A stretch of 64,000 bases of DNA from Sphingopyxis sp. JAI128 (GCF_014207235.1 NZ_JACHDA010000003.1:186001-250000), one strand, 5' to 3'. Counted from the first letter of the stretch, positions 45,301-56,066 are shown. Notes: a model not told the origin generated them from the letters alone. Numbers and translations: made by a program.

Positions 45301-48081
45301 ATGACACCACCCTCTTCCCAGCCGGTCAAGGCTGTCCTTGGCCCCACGAACACCGGCAAAACCCATTTGGCGGTCGAACGCCTGACCGCCCGGTCCAGCG
45401 GCATGATCGGCTTTCCGCTGCGCCTGCTCGCGCGCGAGGTCTATGACCGCGTCGTCGCGATCAAGGGTGCGGCGCAGGTCGCGCTTGTCACCGGCGAAGA
45501 GCGGATCATGCCGCCCGACGCGCGCTATCTGCTCGGCACGATGGAAGCGCTGCCGGTGACGCGCGATGTCGCTTTCGTGGGGATCGACGAGGCACAGCTC
45601 GGCGCCGACCCCGAACGCGGCCATGTCTTCACCGATCGCCTGCTGCGCGCACGCGGGCGCGAGGAGACGATGATCCTCGGGTCGGCGAGCATCAGGGGAC
45701 TGGTCAAAGGGCTGGTCCCCAGCGCCGAAATCATTACCCGCCCGCGCTTTTCGACACTGAGCTATGCCGGATCGTCGAAGCTGTCGCGCCTGCCCAAACG
45801 ATCGGCGATCGTCGCCTTTTCAGCCGAAGAGGTTTACGCGATCGCCGAGATGCTGCGCCGATTTTCGGGCGGCGCCGCTGTTGTGATGGGCGCGCTCAGC
45901 CCCAAGACGCGCAATGCCCAGGTCGCGATGTTCGAGGCGGGCGAGGTCGATTATCTGGTCGCCACCGACGCGATCGGCATGGGGCTGAATCTCGACGTCC
46001 AGCATGTCGCCTTCGCCAGCTTGCAGAAATTCGACGGGCGGCGCCTCCGCCGCCTGACAATTTCCGAAATGGCGCAGATCGCGGGCCGCGCCGGGCGACA
46101 CCAGCAGGACGGCAGTTTCGGCACCGTCGGCCTGCCGCAGGGCGGTTTCACGCCCGAGGAAATCGCGGCGATCGAGGGTCATCATTTCCCGCCGCTGTCC
46201 AGCCTGTTCTGGCGCAACCCGACCCCGCGCTTCGACTCGCTCGACCAGCTGCTCGCCGACCTGGCCCAGCCGCCGGACCAGCCGATGCTGCGCCCAGCGC
46301 CCGAGGCAGTCGATATCGCGGTGCTGCGGCATCTGACGGGCGACATGGAAGTGCGCGCACGCGGCGGCGATTTCGACGCCGTGCAGCGGCTGTGGGACGT
46401 GTGCGGCCTCCCCGATTTCGAACAATTGGGCGCCGAGCATCACAGCCGCACCGTGTTCAAGCTGTGGCAGTGGCGCACGAACGGCAACGGGATGATCGAT
46501 CCCGACTGGTTCGCGCGACGCCTTGCGCGGCTCGACGATGTCGAGGGCGACATCGACCAGCTTGCGAGCCGTATCGCTGCGGTGCGCACGCTTTGCTTCA
46601 TCGCGCAGCGCGGCGACTGGATCGCCGATGCGGCGGGATGGACCGAGCGGGCGCAGCTGCTCGAATCGCGCCTGTCCGACGCGCTGCATGCGGCGCTGGC
46701 CCAGCGCTTCGTCGACCGCCGCCTCGCGCTGCTGCTGCGCGATGCTGGACAGCGCCACGCCGCGCTGCCCGTCGCGGTCGGCGCCGACGGTACCGTTGCG
46801 GTCGATGGCGAGGCGATCGGTACGCTCAAGGGTTTTCAATTCAAGGTCGACCCCGTCGCCAAGGCGAGCGACCACCGGTTGCTCCTCGCCGCCGCCGAAA
46901 AGCATCTTCGCGCCGAACTTGCGCGCCGCGCGACTGCACTGGCCGAAGGCGACGACAAGATGCTGTCGCTGATCGCCGAAGCGGAAACAGCGCCGCGGCT
47001 CGCCTGGCACGGCCATGTCGTCGCCACCCTCGCGCGCGGGCCGACGCTGGTGCAGCCGGCGATCCAGATCGATCCCTCGCTCCGCCGCCTCGAACCCGCG
47101 CAGGTACAGGCAATTTCCGAGCGGTTACAACGTTTTGTCGCCGAACAGTTGGCGCGCCACGCCGCGCCGCTCGCGGCGATGGGAGAAGCAGCGAGCGACC
47201 TTTTCACCCCACCGCGGGTGCGCGCGCTGCTCGCGGCGCTGACCGATACCAGCGGCATGATCGCGCGCGCGGCGGTCGAGGATCAGCTCGGGGCGTTGAC
47301 ACCCGAGGAACGGCCGCAGCTGCGCAAGCTTGGCTTCACCATCGGGTCGCTCGACATCTTCCATCCGCTGCTGCTGAAGCCCGAGGCGGTACGCTGGCGC
47401 GCGGCGCTGATTGCGGCGCAGCAGGGTGCGCCGGTGCCCCCGCTACCCCCGCACGGTGCGGTGCTGCAAAAGAACGGCAGCCAGGCAGGCTTGGCCGTCG
47501 CCGGCTTTCGCCGCTGCGCCAGTGGCTGGCTGCGCATCGACATGGCCGAAAAGCTCGCGCGGCAGGCGCATGCGGCGCGGATGCAGGCCGCGGCGCCGCC
47601 GACCTCGCCAGTGGCGGGCGGCGACGACCATCATCATGACGATCATGGCGAGGAGGTGCACGGCGCGCCGCCGCCCGGTTTCGTGATCGATCCGGCGCTC
47701 GCGACCTCGCTCGGCCTCGACGAAGAGACGCGCCGCGCGCTGCTGGGCAGCTTCGGATTCCGGGCCATCGGCGAACCCGCGCTGCAACGCTGGCGCTGGT
47801 CTGGGCTGCGCAAGGCGGCCGAAAAGCGCCAACGCCGGAAAGGACAGGCGCGGCGCGCGGACCAGCCAAGGCAGGCGCCCGCGAACCGCGAGACGAAGCG
47901 CGCGCCTGGGCACGCGGCCAAGGGCACGCCCCAGGCGAAGGGCAAGCGCGGCAAGCCGCCGCGCCCCGCCCCCGCAGCCCCGCCGCCACTGCGTAACAAG
48001 CGTCCTGCGCGCCGCGGCCCCTCTCCGAACAGCCCCTTTGCCGGGCTGGCGGCGCTGCTCGCTGAAGGCCGCGAGGACTGA
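45301..48081 (+). CDS. Suv3-like superfamily 2 helicase
   Basis: A 926-residue helicase related to mitochondrial SUV3, an RNA/DNA unwinding enzyme of RNA degradation. Motifs: VLGPTNTGKTHLAVERL (Walker A, near residue 14), GIDEAQLG (DEXQ), VVMGALSPKTR, GMGLNLDVQ and QIAGRAGRHQQDG. Residues about 240-700 form the helicase C and SUV3-type C-terminal regions. The last about 170 residues are rich in Lys/Arg/Ala/Pro and include a run of His (DDHHHDDHGEE) likely to be disordered. The ATG at 45301 was chosen because it places Walker A as in homologues. The stop overlaps the S4 gene. Confidence 0.9.
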   Translation: MTPPSSQPVKAVLGPTNTGKTHLAVERLTARSSGMIGFPLRLLAREVYDRVVAIKGAAQVALVTGEERIMPPDARYLLGTMEALPVTRDVAFVGIDEAQLGADPERGHVFTDRLLRARGREETMILGSASIRGLVKGLVPSAEIITRPRFSTLSYAGSSKLSRLPKRSAIVAFSAEEVYAIAEMLRRFSGGAAVVMGALSPKTRNAQVAMFEAGEVDYLVATDAIGMGLNLDVQHVAFASLQKFDGRRLRRLTISEMAQIAGRAGRHQQDGSFGTVGLPQGGFTPEEIAAIEGHHFPPLSSLFWRNPTPRFDSLDQLLADLAQPPDQPMLRPAPEAVDIAVLRHLTGDMEVRARGGDFDAVQRLWDVCGLPDFEQLGAEHHSRTVFKLWQWRTNGNGMIDPDWFARRLARLDDVEGDIDQLASRIAAVRTLCFIAQRGDWIADAAGWTERAQLLESRLSDALHAALAQRFVDRRLALLLRDAGQRHAALPVAVGADGTVAVDGEAIGTLKGFQFKVDPVAKASDHRLLLAAAEKHLRAELARRATALAEGDDKMLSLIAEAETAPRLAWHGHVVATLARGPTLVQPAIQIDPSLRRLEPAQVQAISERLQRFVAEQLARHAAPLAAMGEAASDLFTPPRVRALLAALTDTSGMIARAAVEDQLGALTPEERPQLRKLGFTIGSLDIFHPLLLKPEAVRWRAALIAAQQGAPVPPLPPHGAVLQKNGSQAGLAVAGFRRCASGWLRIDMAEKLARQAHAARMQAAAPPTSPVAGGDDHHHDDHGEEVHGAPPPGFVIDPALATSLGLDEETRRALLGSFGFRAIGEPALQRWRWSGLRKAAEKRQRRKGQARRADQPRQAPANRETKRAPGHAAKGTPQAKGKRGKPPRPAPAAPPPLRNKRPARRGPSPNSPFAGLAALLAEGRED

Positions 48082-48380
48082 TGGCAAGCCCGGGGGCCGC
48101 AGGAAGCATCCGGCTCGACAAGCTGCTGTGGTTCCTGCGCTTTGCCCGCTCGCGCAGCATCGCGCAGGCAATGGTCGAGGCAGGGCATATCCGGCTCGAC
48201 GGGCGGCGCGTCACGCGCTCATCCGCAGCGGTGCATGCCGGATCGACCCTGGTACTCCCCGTCGGCGAGCGGATCGAGGTGATCCGCCTGCTCTCGCTGC
48301 CGCAGCGCCGCGGCCCCGCACCCGAGGTGCAAGCCTGTTACCTCCGCCTTGAGGCGGAAGCGCCTGCCGCCCCCAGATGA
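48081..48380 (+). CDS. RNA-binding S4 domain protein (Hsp15-like)
   Basis: A 99-residue protein almost entirely made of one S4 RNA-binding domain: IRLDKLLWFLRFARSRSIAQ, GHIRLDGRRVTRS, and VLPVGERIEVIRLL. It resembles heat-shock protein Hsp15, which rescues stalled 50S subunits carrying nascent chains. It starts on the last base of the helicase stop codon, so the two are coupled, pairing an RNA helicase with an RNA-binding protein. Confidence 0.88.
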   Translation: MASPGAAGSIRLDKLLWFLRFARSRSIAQAMVEAGHIRLDGRRVTRSSAAVHAGSTLVLPVGERIEVIRLLSLPQRRGPAPEVQACYLRLEAEAPAAPR

Positions 48381-48466
48381 ACTATCGGCGCGAGAGGAAA
48401 AACTGTCGCTCGAAACCGTCGGCTTTTGCGTATCGACTGAGAGTGATTCGCAACTGTCGCTTTGCG

Positions 48467-48495
48467 TTGACGTGCCGCGTCCGCGCGGAATAGAG
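48467..48495 (+). promoter_or_regulatory. Predicted fdxA promoter
   Basis: TTGACG (48467-48472), 17 bases, ATAGAG (48490-48495), located 56 bp before the fdxA start codon. Confidence 0.5.
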
Positions 48496-48551
48496 GCGGG
48501 TCCGATAGATGTCGGACGGCAAGGGTGCCGCCGACAAAGGGAGCTGAACCC

Positions 48552-48890
48552 ATGACCTATGTCGTCACCGATGCCTGCGTCCGGTGCAAATATATGGACT
48601 GCGTCGAGGTGTGCCCCGTCGACTGTTTCTACGAGGGCGAGAATATGCTCGTCATCAACCCGAACGAATGCATCGACTGCGGTGTGTGCGAACCCGAATG
48701 CCCCGCCGAAGCGATCCTGCCCGACACCGAGAGCGGCCTCGAAAAATGGCTCGAGGTGAACAGCAAGTTCAGCGCCGAATGGCCGAACATCACGGTCAAG
48801 AAGGAAACCCCTGCGGACGCCGACGAATTCAAAGGTGTCGAGGGCAAGTTCGACAAATATTTCTCGCCCGAACCGGGCGAAGGCGACTGA
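48552..48890 (+). CDS. fdxA: Seven-iron ferredoxin FdxA
   Basis: A 112-residue ferredoxin of the FdxA type, carrying one [3Fe-4S] and one [4Fe-4S] cluster and serving as a low-potential electron carrier. The cysteine motifs are [20 protein letters not shown] and [14 protein letters not shown]; the [3Fe-4S] motif is CVRCKYMDC. It has the normal C-terminal extension. ATG at 48552 follows GGGAGCTGAACC. A terminator follows. Confidence 0.95.
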   Translation: MTYVVTDACVRCKYMDCVEVCPVDCFYEGENMLVINPNECIDCGVCEPECPAEAILPDTESGLEKWLEVNSKFSAEWPNITVKKETPADADEFKGVEGKFDKYFSPEPGEGD

Positions 48891-48910
48891 TCGCTTCGAT
48901 ACGAGACAAT

Positions 48911-48939
48911 GGGGCGGGGCTTTCCCGCCCCTTCTTTTT
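48911..48939 (+). terminator. fdxA terminator
   Basis: GGGGCGGG (48911-48918) and CCCGCCCC (48924-48931) pair across a 5-base loop and are followed by TTCTTTTT. Confidence 0.88.
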
Positions 48940-49022
48940 GCCCTCTTGAAACAGGTCCGTTTGGCGACGATGTAAGACGGCGAAGGGGCCAGCCCGCCGG
49001 TTCTCGGCAGGGCGCCTCTAGA

Positions 49023-49691
49023 ATGAAGGACGAATTTCCAATGATCGACCCGCTCGCTGCCCTTGTTCCCGTCGTCGTCGAACAGACAAGCCGCGGCGAA
49101 CGCAGCTTCGATATCTTCTCCCGCCTGCTGCGCGAACGGATCGTCTTCGTCACCGGCGAGGTCGAGGACAATATGGCCTCGTTGATCGTCGCCCAGCTGC
49201 TGTTCCTCGAATCGGAAAATCCGAAGAAGGACATCTATATGTACATCAACTCGCCGGGGGGTGTCGTTACGGCGGGCATGGCGATCCATGACACGATGCA
49301 ATATATCCGCCCCCGGGTCGGCACCGTCTGCATCGGTCAAGCCGCGTCGATGGGCAGCTTCCTGCTCGCGGCGGGCGAGCCCGGCATGCGCGTCGCGCTA
49401 ACCAACGCGCGCGTAATGGTCCACCAGCCCTCGGGCGGCGCGCGCGGCATGGCGTCGGATATCGAGATCCAGGCGAAGGAAATCCTGCGCATCCGCAAAC
49501 GGATGAACGACCTGTACGTCAAATATACCGGCAAGTCGCTAAAAGAGATCGAAAAGGCGATGGACCGCGATACTTTCCTCGAAGCCGATGAGGCGAAGGA
49601 ATTCGGGATCGTCGACCATGTCTACGACCGCCGTCCCGGCCTGCCCGGCGACGAGGCGCCCAAGGATGTGAGCGAAGGCCCGACGCCCTGA
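49023..49691 (+). CDS. clpP: ATP-dependent Clp protease proteolytic subunit
   Basis: ClpP forms the tetradecameric proteolytic chamber that works with ClpX or ClpA. The 222-residue chain has the catalytic Ser in [14 protein letters not shown], His in [11 protein letters not shown] and Asp in the [12 protein letters not shown] stretch. ATG at 49023 gives a short leader before the catalytic domain. It is followed 186 bp later by clpX, which has its own predicted promoter. Confidence 0.96.
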   Translation: MKDEFPMIDPLAALVPVVVEQTSRGERSFDIFSRLLRERIVFVTGEVEDNMASLIVAQLLFLESENPKKDIYMYINSPGGVVTAGMAIHDTMQYIRPRVGTVCIGQAASMGSFLLAAGEPGMRVALTNARVMVHQPSGGARGMASDIEIQAKEILRIRKRMNDLYVKYTGKSLKEIEKAMDRDTFLEADEAKEFGIVDHVYDRRPGLPGDEAPKDVSEGPTP

Positions 49692-49743
49692 TGGAGCAGC
49701 GAGCCGGCGCGCCCACCAGCGCAAGCCCCGGTAACCGCGTTTG

Positions 49744-49822
49744 TTGACATCCGCTTGGCCCGTTGGCGCTAGGCGGAACATTGCTCCCATGTCACCCAAT
49801 TGCCATATTGTAATTGGGTGAC
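49744..49822 (+). promoter_or_regulatory. clpX promoter candidate and 11-bp leader palindrome
   Basis: TTGACA (49744-49749) with GCTAGG 18 bases later could be the promoter of clpX. Downstream, GTCACCCAATT (49791-49801) and AATTGGGTGAC (49812-49822) form a perfect 11-bp inverted repeat around a 10-base centre, 56 bp before the clpX ATG. It may be an operator or a leader hairpin; the following bases have no T-run. Confidence 0.5.
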
Positions 49823-49877
49823 CGGGGGCTAGGATAAGGACGGCAGAGCCCCTTTTGAGCTCTCCATAGGAAGTTAT

Positions 49878-51149
<1,272 letters not shown>

Positions 51150-51153
51150 CCCG

Positions 51154-51182
51154 AGTCGCGCGCATTCGGCGCGCGACTTTTA
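51154..51182 (+). terminator. clpX terminator
   Basis: AGTCGCGCGC (51154-51163) pairs with GCGCGCGACT (51169-51178), followed by TTTAT. Confidence 0.82.
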
Positions 51183-51305
51183 TGTTGCATTGCAGCAACA
51201 GTAGCTCGGAAAAACGAAACCGCGCCTGTGGATAAAATCGGGCGCGTCACGCAAATTCAGGCTTTTTCGAGTCCTCTTTGAACGGCGCACGGCTCGCCGC
51301 TTGCA

Positions 51306-51324
51306 CTGTCACAATTGCTGTCAC
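51306..51324. promoter_or_regulatory. Tandem CTGTCAC repeats upstream of the TonB receptor
   Basis: CTGTCACAATTG then CTGTCACAATCG: two CTGTCAC copies 12 bases apart (51306 and 51318). The pattern resembles a PhoB box, whose repeats are normally 11 bases apart. The same TTGTGACA (reverse complement) occurs upstream of ahcY. Confidence 0.35.
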
Positions 51325-51417
51325 AATCGTGCCACATGCGGGCTTCAGGGGCGCTCGCAGGTCTTGGCGCGCCCCGCTCGCGTGCCTGCCGAACGCACCA
51401 ATAGGGGACATCCTGAC

Positions 51418-54400
51418 ATGAAACTTCGTTATTCGATCGCGGCTAGCCTGATGGCTATCAGCGTCGCGACCGTTGTCGCGGCGCCCGCCCAGGCGCAGCA
51501 AATCACGACCGGCATCCAGGGCCAGGTCAACGACGACAGCGGCGCCGCGATCGGCGGCGCGACGGTCGTCATCACCGACACCCGCACCGGCGCCGCGCGC
51601 ACGATCACCACGGGCGCCGATGGCCGCTTCTCGACCACCGGCCTTACGACCGGCGGCCCTTACACGGTCAGCGTCAACGCCGACAGCTATGAAGGCCAGT
51701 CGCTCCAGGATATCTACACCACGCTGCAGGGCAGCACCGACCTGACCTTCGCGCTCACTTCGGGCGGCGGCGAAATCGTCGTCACCGGCAGCCGCGTCCG
51801 CGTGACGCAGCTCGAAGTCGGCCCCGGCACCAGCTTCACCAGCGAAGTCCTCGCCAGCGCGCCCTCGTTCAACCGCGACGTCCGCGACATCATCCGCCTC
51901 GACCCGCGCGTCAGCCTCGACCGCGATGATGGCGGTTCGGGCCAGGACCGCATCTCGTGCCTCGGGGGCAACGACCGCGGCAACGCCTTCACCGTCGACG
52001 GCATCAGCCAGGGCGATATTTACGGTCTGAACGACACGGGTTTCTCGTCGCGCAGCTCGACCCCGATTCCCTATGACGCGGTCCGCGAAACGCAGGTGCA
52101 GTTCGCGCCCTTCGACGTCGACTATGGTTCGTTCACCGGCTGCGCGATCAACGTCGTGACCAAGTCGGGCACCAATGACTATCATTTCGGTGGCTTCTTC
52201 GAATATGGCGACAACGGCATGCGCGGCGACAAGGTCAAGGGCCAGCCGGTCGCGCCGATCGAAACCGAAAAGCGCTGGGGCGCGTGGCTGAGCGGCCCGA
52301 TCATCAAGGACCGTCTCTTCTTCTTCGGCGCCTATGAACATCAGGAAGCCGGCCAGTCGCAGGACGACGGTCCGGCCGGCGCGGGCTATGCCAACGAACT
52401 GGAAGGCGTGCCGGTCGAGGCCTTCAACGAAGTCTCGGATATCCTGAGCAGCGTCTACGGCATCGACACCGGTCCGCTGGTCCGCAGCCGCCCGTTCGAG
52501 AATGACCGTTATTTCGGCCGCCTCGACTGGCAGATCAACGACGATCACCGTCTCGAGCTGACCTATCAGCGGCTCGAAGAAGCGACGACCCGCCCCGACG
52601 ATTTCAGCACCTCGTCGAGCAACCCGCGCGTCACGGGCCTCAACACCTTCTATCTCAGCGGCACCAAGTCGGATTATTATTCGGGACGTCTCTATTCGCA
52701 GTGGACCGATAATTTCTCGACCGAACTGCGCTATTCGCGTTCGAAGATCACCGACCGTCAGGATCCGATCGGCGGCGGCGAAGCGCAGTCGGACAACCCG
52801 ATCCCGCGCATCATCGTCGGCGTCGAAAGCGCCGACGGCAGCAGCTTCGGCCAGATCCTTGCCGGACCGGGCTTCTCGCGCGCCGCAAACGACTTGCGGA
52901 CGACGGTCAATGCTTATCGCGCCGTTGCCAAGCTCGAGCAGGGCGCGCATTCGCTGAAGGTCGGCTTCGAAATGAATCAGGCCGACCTGTTCAACCTGTT
53001 CGTCCAGAACGCCACCGGCACGCTCTATTTCGAGAACATCGACGATCTGCGCGAGGGGCTGCTCTCGGGCGGTAGCACGACCAACCCGACCGCATCGCAG
53101 ATCGCGGCCGGCGACGCGGTGGGCGCCGAGGGCAATTTCACCGCGACGGGCAATGTCCGCGACGCGGCGGCGGCGTTCAAGCGCACGACCTATTCGATCT
53201 TCGCGCAGGACGACTGGGAAGTCACCGATCGCCTGAAGGCGGTGGTCGGCGTACGCGCGGACTGGTATTCGGGCGGTCAGCCCAACGCCAATCCATTGTT
53301 CCTCCAGCGTTACGGCTTCTCGAACACCACCGCCTTTAGCAACCTCGACCCGATCGTCATGCCGCGCCTCGCGCTGACCTATGACATGGACGATTTCGCC
53401 GTGTTCGGCCGGCCGAAACTGACCGCCGGCGTCGGCATCTTCTCGGGCGGCGATCCGCTCGTCTGGTTCGGCAACGCCTTCCAGAACGACGGCCGCGGCT
53501 TCGCGACGGGAACGACCAACGACGCGCTGTGCACGCCGCTGAAGGATGCCAATGGGCAGATTGACGTCGTCACCGGGGGCCAGTTTAATGGCGTTCCGGG
53601 ATGCTTCCAGCAGTCGGCGTCGAACAACGCGGCTGCGGGCCGCGGCGATACGCAGTCGATCAGCCCGAACATCAAGATGCCGTCGGTTCTGCGCGCCAAC
53701 ATCGGCTTCACCTCGGAGCTGAATTTCGCCCCGTCGGGCTTCTTCAGCGGCTGGAACCTCAACCTCGACTATATCTACAGCAAATATCGCAACCCGTTCA
53801 CGCTGGTCGACCTGTCGCAGACCGTGAACCCGGCGCTCGGGATCAACGGATATACCGTCGATGGTCGTCCGATCTATCGTGCGATCGATGCCAATAACGC
53901 CGGCTGCACGGCCGAACTGGTCGGGCTTAACCCCGCGCCGGTCTGGCAGAATGTCAACGCCGTCTGCTTCAACACCAGCCGCGACGACGAACTGCAGCTG
54001 ACCAACAGCGCGGGCTATCGCAGCCACAACGCGTCGATCATCCTGTCGAAGACCTTCGACGGCGGGCTGTTCACCGAAAATGGCAATGTCGATTTCAATA
54101 TCGGCTATGCCTATACCGACGCGCAGGACCGCCGGAGCATGTACAACTCGACGGCGGGTTCGAACTACGACCTCGTCGCGGCGTTCGACCGCCAGAATCC
54201 GGGCGCCGCGCGCGGTTTCTACAGCAGCAAGCACAATATCTCGACGCGCCTCGCCTTCCGCGAGGAGTTTTTCAACGAGCTGTCGACGCGCCTTGCGGTT
54301 ACCTTCGTCGCGCGGTCGGGCCGTCCGTACAGCCTGACCTTCACCGGGGGCGGCGTGTTTAACGACAGCGCCTCGGGCTTCGAGAATGCGCTGCTCTATC

Positions 54401-54855
54401 TGCCCACGGGCATCGACGATCCCAATCTTTCGGCTTCGTCGAACATGGACGCAGTGCGTGACCTGGTCGCCTTCACCAGCGGCCTTGGCTGCGCCAAGAA
54501 ATATCTTGGCCGCACGATTCCGCGCAATACCTGCTCGAACGACTGGTATTTCGACGTCGACCTCAGCTTCTCGCAGGAGCTGCCGGGGCCGGGCCGCCTG
54601 TTCGGTCGGAACGACAAGGTCAAACTCTATGCTACGATGGACAATTTCCTGAACTTCCTCGACAGCGACTGGAACGTCCAGAAGCGCCGCAACTTCGCGG
54701 GGCTGCAGGATATCGCAACCGGCGGTGTCGATACGGCGACGGGTCAGTATATCATCAGCGGCTTCAACGGCGTCGATCCTTATAACGACGATAACCAGAT
54801 CAACGTGTCGTCGTCGGTGTGGCGCCTGAAGATCGGCGTGTCGTACGAATTCTAA
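51418..54855 (+). CDS. Oar-like TonB-dependent outer-membrane receptor
   Basis: A 1145-residue outer-membrane protein with a signal peptide (cleavage after about AQAQQ, residue 24), an N-terminal carboxypeptidase-regulatory-like Ig-type domain (about 28-110: GQVNDDSGAAIGGATVVI), a plug domain (about 115-240) and a large beta barrel ending SVWRLKIGVSYEF with a terminal Phe. The size and the domain order match Oar/OmpA-related TonB receptors, often several per sphingomonad genome. They import bulky nutrients or help secrete proteins; the ligand is not evident. ATG at 51418 precedes the signal sequence; the frame upstream (51301) is non-homologous. Confidence 0.9.
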   Translation: MKLRYSIAASLMAISVATVVAAPAQAQQITTGIQGQVNDDSGAAIGGATVVITDTRTGAARTITTGADGRFSTTGLTTGGPYTVSVNADSYEGQSLQDIYTTLQGSTDLTFALTSGGGEIVVTGSRVRVTQLEVGPGTSFTSEVLASAPSFNRDVRDIIRLDPRVSLDRDDGGSGQDRISCLGGNDRGNAFTVDGISQGDIYGLNDTGFSSRSSTPIPYDAVRETQVQFAPFDVDYGSFTGCAINVVTKSGTNDYHFGGFFEYGDNGMRGDKVKGQPVAPIETEKRWGAWLSGPIIKDRLFFFGAYEHQEAGQSQDDGPAGAGYANELEGVPVEAFNEVSDILSSVYGIDTGPLVRSRPFENDRYFGRLDWQINDDHRLELTYQRLEEATTRPDDFSTSSSNPRVTGLNTFYLSGTKSDYYSGRLYSQWTDNFSTELRYSRSKITDRQDPIGGGEAQSDNPIPRIIVGVESADGSSFGQILAGPGFSRAANDLRTTVNAYRAVAKLEQGAHSLKVGFEMNQADLFNLFVQNATGTLYFENIDDLREGLLSGGSTTNPTASQIAAGDAVGAEGNFTATGNVRDAAAAFKRTTYSIFAQDDWEVTDRLKAVVGVRADWYSGGQPNANPLFLQRYGFSNTTAFSNLDPIVMPRLALTYDMDDFAVFGRPKLTAGVGIFSGGDPLVWFGNAFQNDGRGFATGTTNDALCTPLKDANGQIDVVTGGQFNGVPGCFQQSASNNAAAGRGDTQSISPNIKMPSVLRANIGFTSELNFAPSGFFSGWNLNLDYIYSKYRNPFTLVDLSQTVNPALGINGYTVDGRPIYRAIDANNAGCTAELVGLNPAPVWQNVNAVCFNTSRDDELQLTNSAGYRSHNASIILSKTFDGGLFTENGNVDFNIGYAYTDAQDRRSMYNSTAGSNYDLVAAFDRQNPGAARGFYSSKHNISTRLAFREEFFNELSTRLAVTFVARSGRPYSLTFTGGGVFNDSASGFENALLYLPTGIDDPNLSASSNMDAVRDLVAFTSGLGCAKKYLGRTIPRNTCSNDWYFDVDLSFSQELPGPGRLFGRNDKVKLYATMDNFLNFLDSDWNVQKRRNFAGLQDIATGGVDTATGQYIISGFNGVDPYNDDNQINVSSSVWRLKIGVSYEF

Positions 54856-54878
54856 TCGCAGGACAAATGAACGAAACA

Positions 54879-54910
54879 GGGCGCGGGAGGAAACTCCCGC
54901 GCCCTTTTTT
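54879..54910 (+). terminator. TonB receptor terminator
   Basis: GGGCGCGGGAG (54879-54889) pairs with CTCCCGCGCCC (54894-54904), followed by six T. Perfect 11-bp stem. Confidence 0.93.
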
Positions 54911-54960
54911 ATGAGCTTACCCAAAATGCGAGGGCGACCGGGTGAAGCCGCCTACGACGC

Positions 54961-55371
54961 TCAGCCGGCGGCGATACGGCGGGCTGTGTCCTGGACGAGC
55001 GCGATCATGTTGGGGACGCCCTGCGTGCGGTTCGACGACAGCTGGCGCGTGAGGTCGAAGGGCGCGAGCGCGGCAGCGACATCCATCGCCGCGACCGCGT
55101 TCGCCGGTTTGTCCTGCACCGCGGCGAGGACGAGCGCGACGATGCCCTTGGTGATCGCGGCATTGCTGTCGGCGAGGAAATGGAGCTGCCCGTCTTCGCG
55201 CGGCACGGGATAGACCCAGACGCTCGCCGAACAGCCGCGCACGAGCGTCGCGTCGGTCTTGAGCGCTTCGGGCATCGGCTCCAGCTCGCGCCCGAGCTCG
55301 ATGAGCAGGCGATAACGATCGTCGCCGTCGAGAAAATCATATTCTTCGAAAATGTCGTCGAGGCTGCGCAT
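54961..55371 (-). CDS. sufE: SufE-family cysteine desulfuration protein
   Basis: SufE accepts sulfur from the cysteine desulfurase SufS for Fe-S cluster assembly. The 136-residue protein has the catalytic Cys in VRGCSASVWVYP, the preceding DDRYRLLIELGRELEPMPE and the C-terminal NRTQGVPNMIALV. Length matches SufE. The other suf genes are not in the window. Confidence 0.92.
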   Translation of the reverse strand: MRSLDDIFEEYDFLDGDDRYRLLIELGRELEPMPEALKTDATLVRGCSASVWVYPVPREDGQLHFLADSNAAITKGIVALVLAAVQDKPANAVAAMDVAAALAPFDLTRQLSSNRTQGVPNMIALVQDTARRIAAG

Positions 55372-55503
55372 GGGCGGGCCCCTCGCACAGATGCCGCCAA
55401 GTTGGAAGGGCCTGAAACGACATCGGCCCGCTCCGCTGTCAGCCGCCGGACGGAAGGCAACTGACAGCGGAGCGGGCCGGTGCCGCGTCGGACGGAGGGA
55501 CGT

Positions 55504-55749
55504 TTAGAGGTCGACCCCCGCCGCGATCGCTTCCAGTTTGCGCAGCCGTTCCTTGAGGTCGGCGATCTCGATCCGCGAACCCGCGTGCGGTACCGCCGGG
55601 TCCTGCGCGAGCGGCGCGTGCCCCGCAGCGAGTTCCTCGCGCTTCAGCTGGATCCAGTCGCGCCAGCCGCGCAGCGCGACCAGACTGACGATGCTGAGCC
55701 CGCTCAGAGCGACGGCGGCGGTGGTGAAATCGGGGGTTATGAAAGCCAT
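55504..55749 (-). CDS. Small membrane/coiled-coil protein at the end of the psp locus
   Basis: An 81-residue protein with one N-terminal membrane helix (about 9-28) and a cytoplasmic C-terminal helix RIEIADLKERLRKLEAIAAG. The ending is a loose version of the ER(I/V)-type coiled coil found in its four upstream neighbours, so I place it with the psp locus. No function is known. It lies 23 bp after the preceding gene. Confidence 0.68.
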   Translation of the reverse strand: MAFITPDFTTAAVALSGLSIVSLVALRGWRDWIQLKREELAAGHAPLAQDPAVPHAGSRIEIADLKERLRKLEAIAAGVDL

Positions 55750-55772
55750 GAGCGTTGCTCCTTTGCCGGCGT

Positions 55773-56033
55773 TCAGATTTTGCTGCTGTCGCGCAGTCTC
55801 TCGATTTCCTGGTCGAGCGTGACGGCGCGGTTGTTGTCGGTGGCGATGCGTTCGAGCACCTGGATGCGCTCCTTCAGCGCGCGGATCTCGGCCTGCAGCG
55901 CCTTGGTCTCGGCGTCGTTTCCGGCGACATAGTCGTTGCCGTGGTGGTCGCGGCGGATTCCGTGCTTGGCGCGGACGATGCTGCCGATCGTCACGATGAG
56001 GACGATGCCGATGACCATTTCAAACGGGCCCAT
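55773..56033 (-). CDS. PspB-like small membrane/coiled-coil protein 4
   Basis: An 86-residue protein with an N-terminal membrane helix (about 5-20) and a cytoplasmic coiled coil: LKERIQVLERIATDNN...LDQEIERLRD. It contains VRAKHGI, a feature shared with its neighbours (VKHGY, RAKHGY). The shared pattern suggests duplication of a PspB-like ancestor. Length is close to PspB (about 75-90). It is 33 bp downstream of the previous member. Confidence 0.72.
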   Translation of the reverse strand: MGPFEMVIGIVLIVTIGSIVRAKHGIRRDHHGNDYVAGNDAETKALQAEIRALKERIQVLERIATDNNRAVTLDQEIERLRDSSKI

Positions 56034-56066
56034 GGGGAGGTTCCTTTCCTGTCTCTCTTTTTCTTG

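Noticed and set aside
48420..48460. Iron-responsive (Fur/Irr-like) site upstream of fdxA
   Set aside because: GATTCGCAACTGTCGC resembles a half-site only; no convincing symmetrical box was found.
51247..54924. A 1225-residue open frame antisense to the TonB receptor
   Set aside because: It mirrors the receptor codons and has the low-complexity composition (Arg, Val, Asp, Ala) of an antisense frame in high-G+C DNA. The plus-strand receptor has a signal peptide, domains, terminator and C-terminal Phe.
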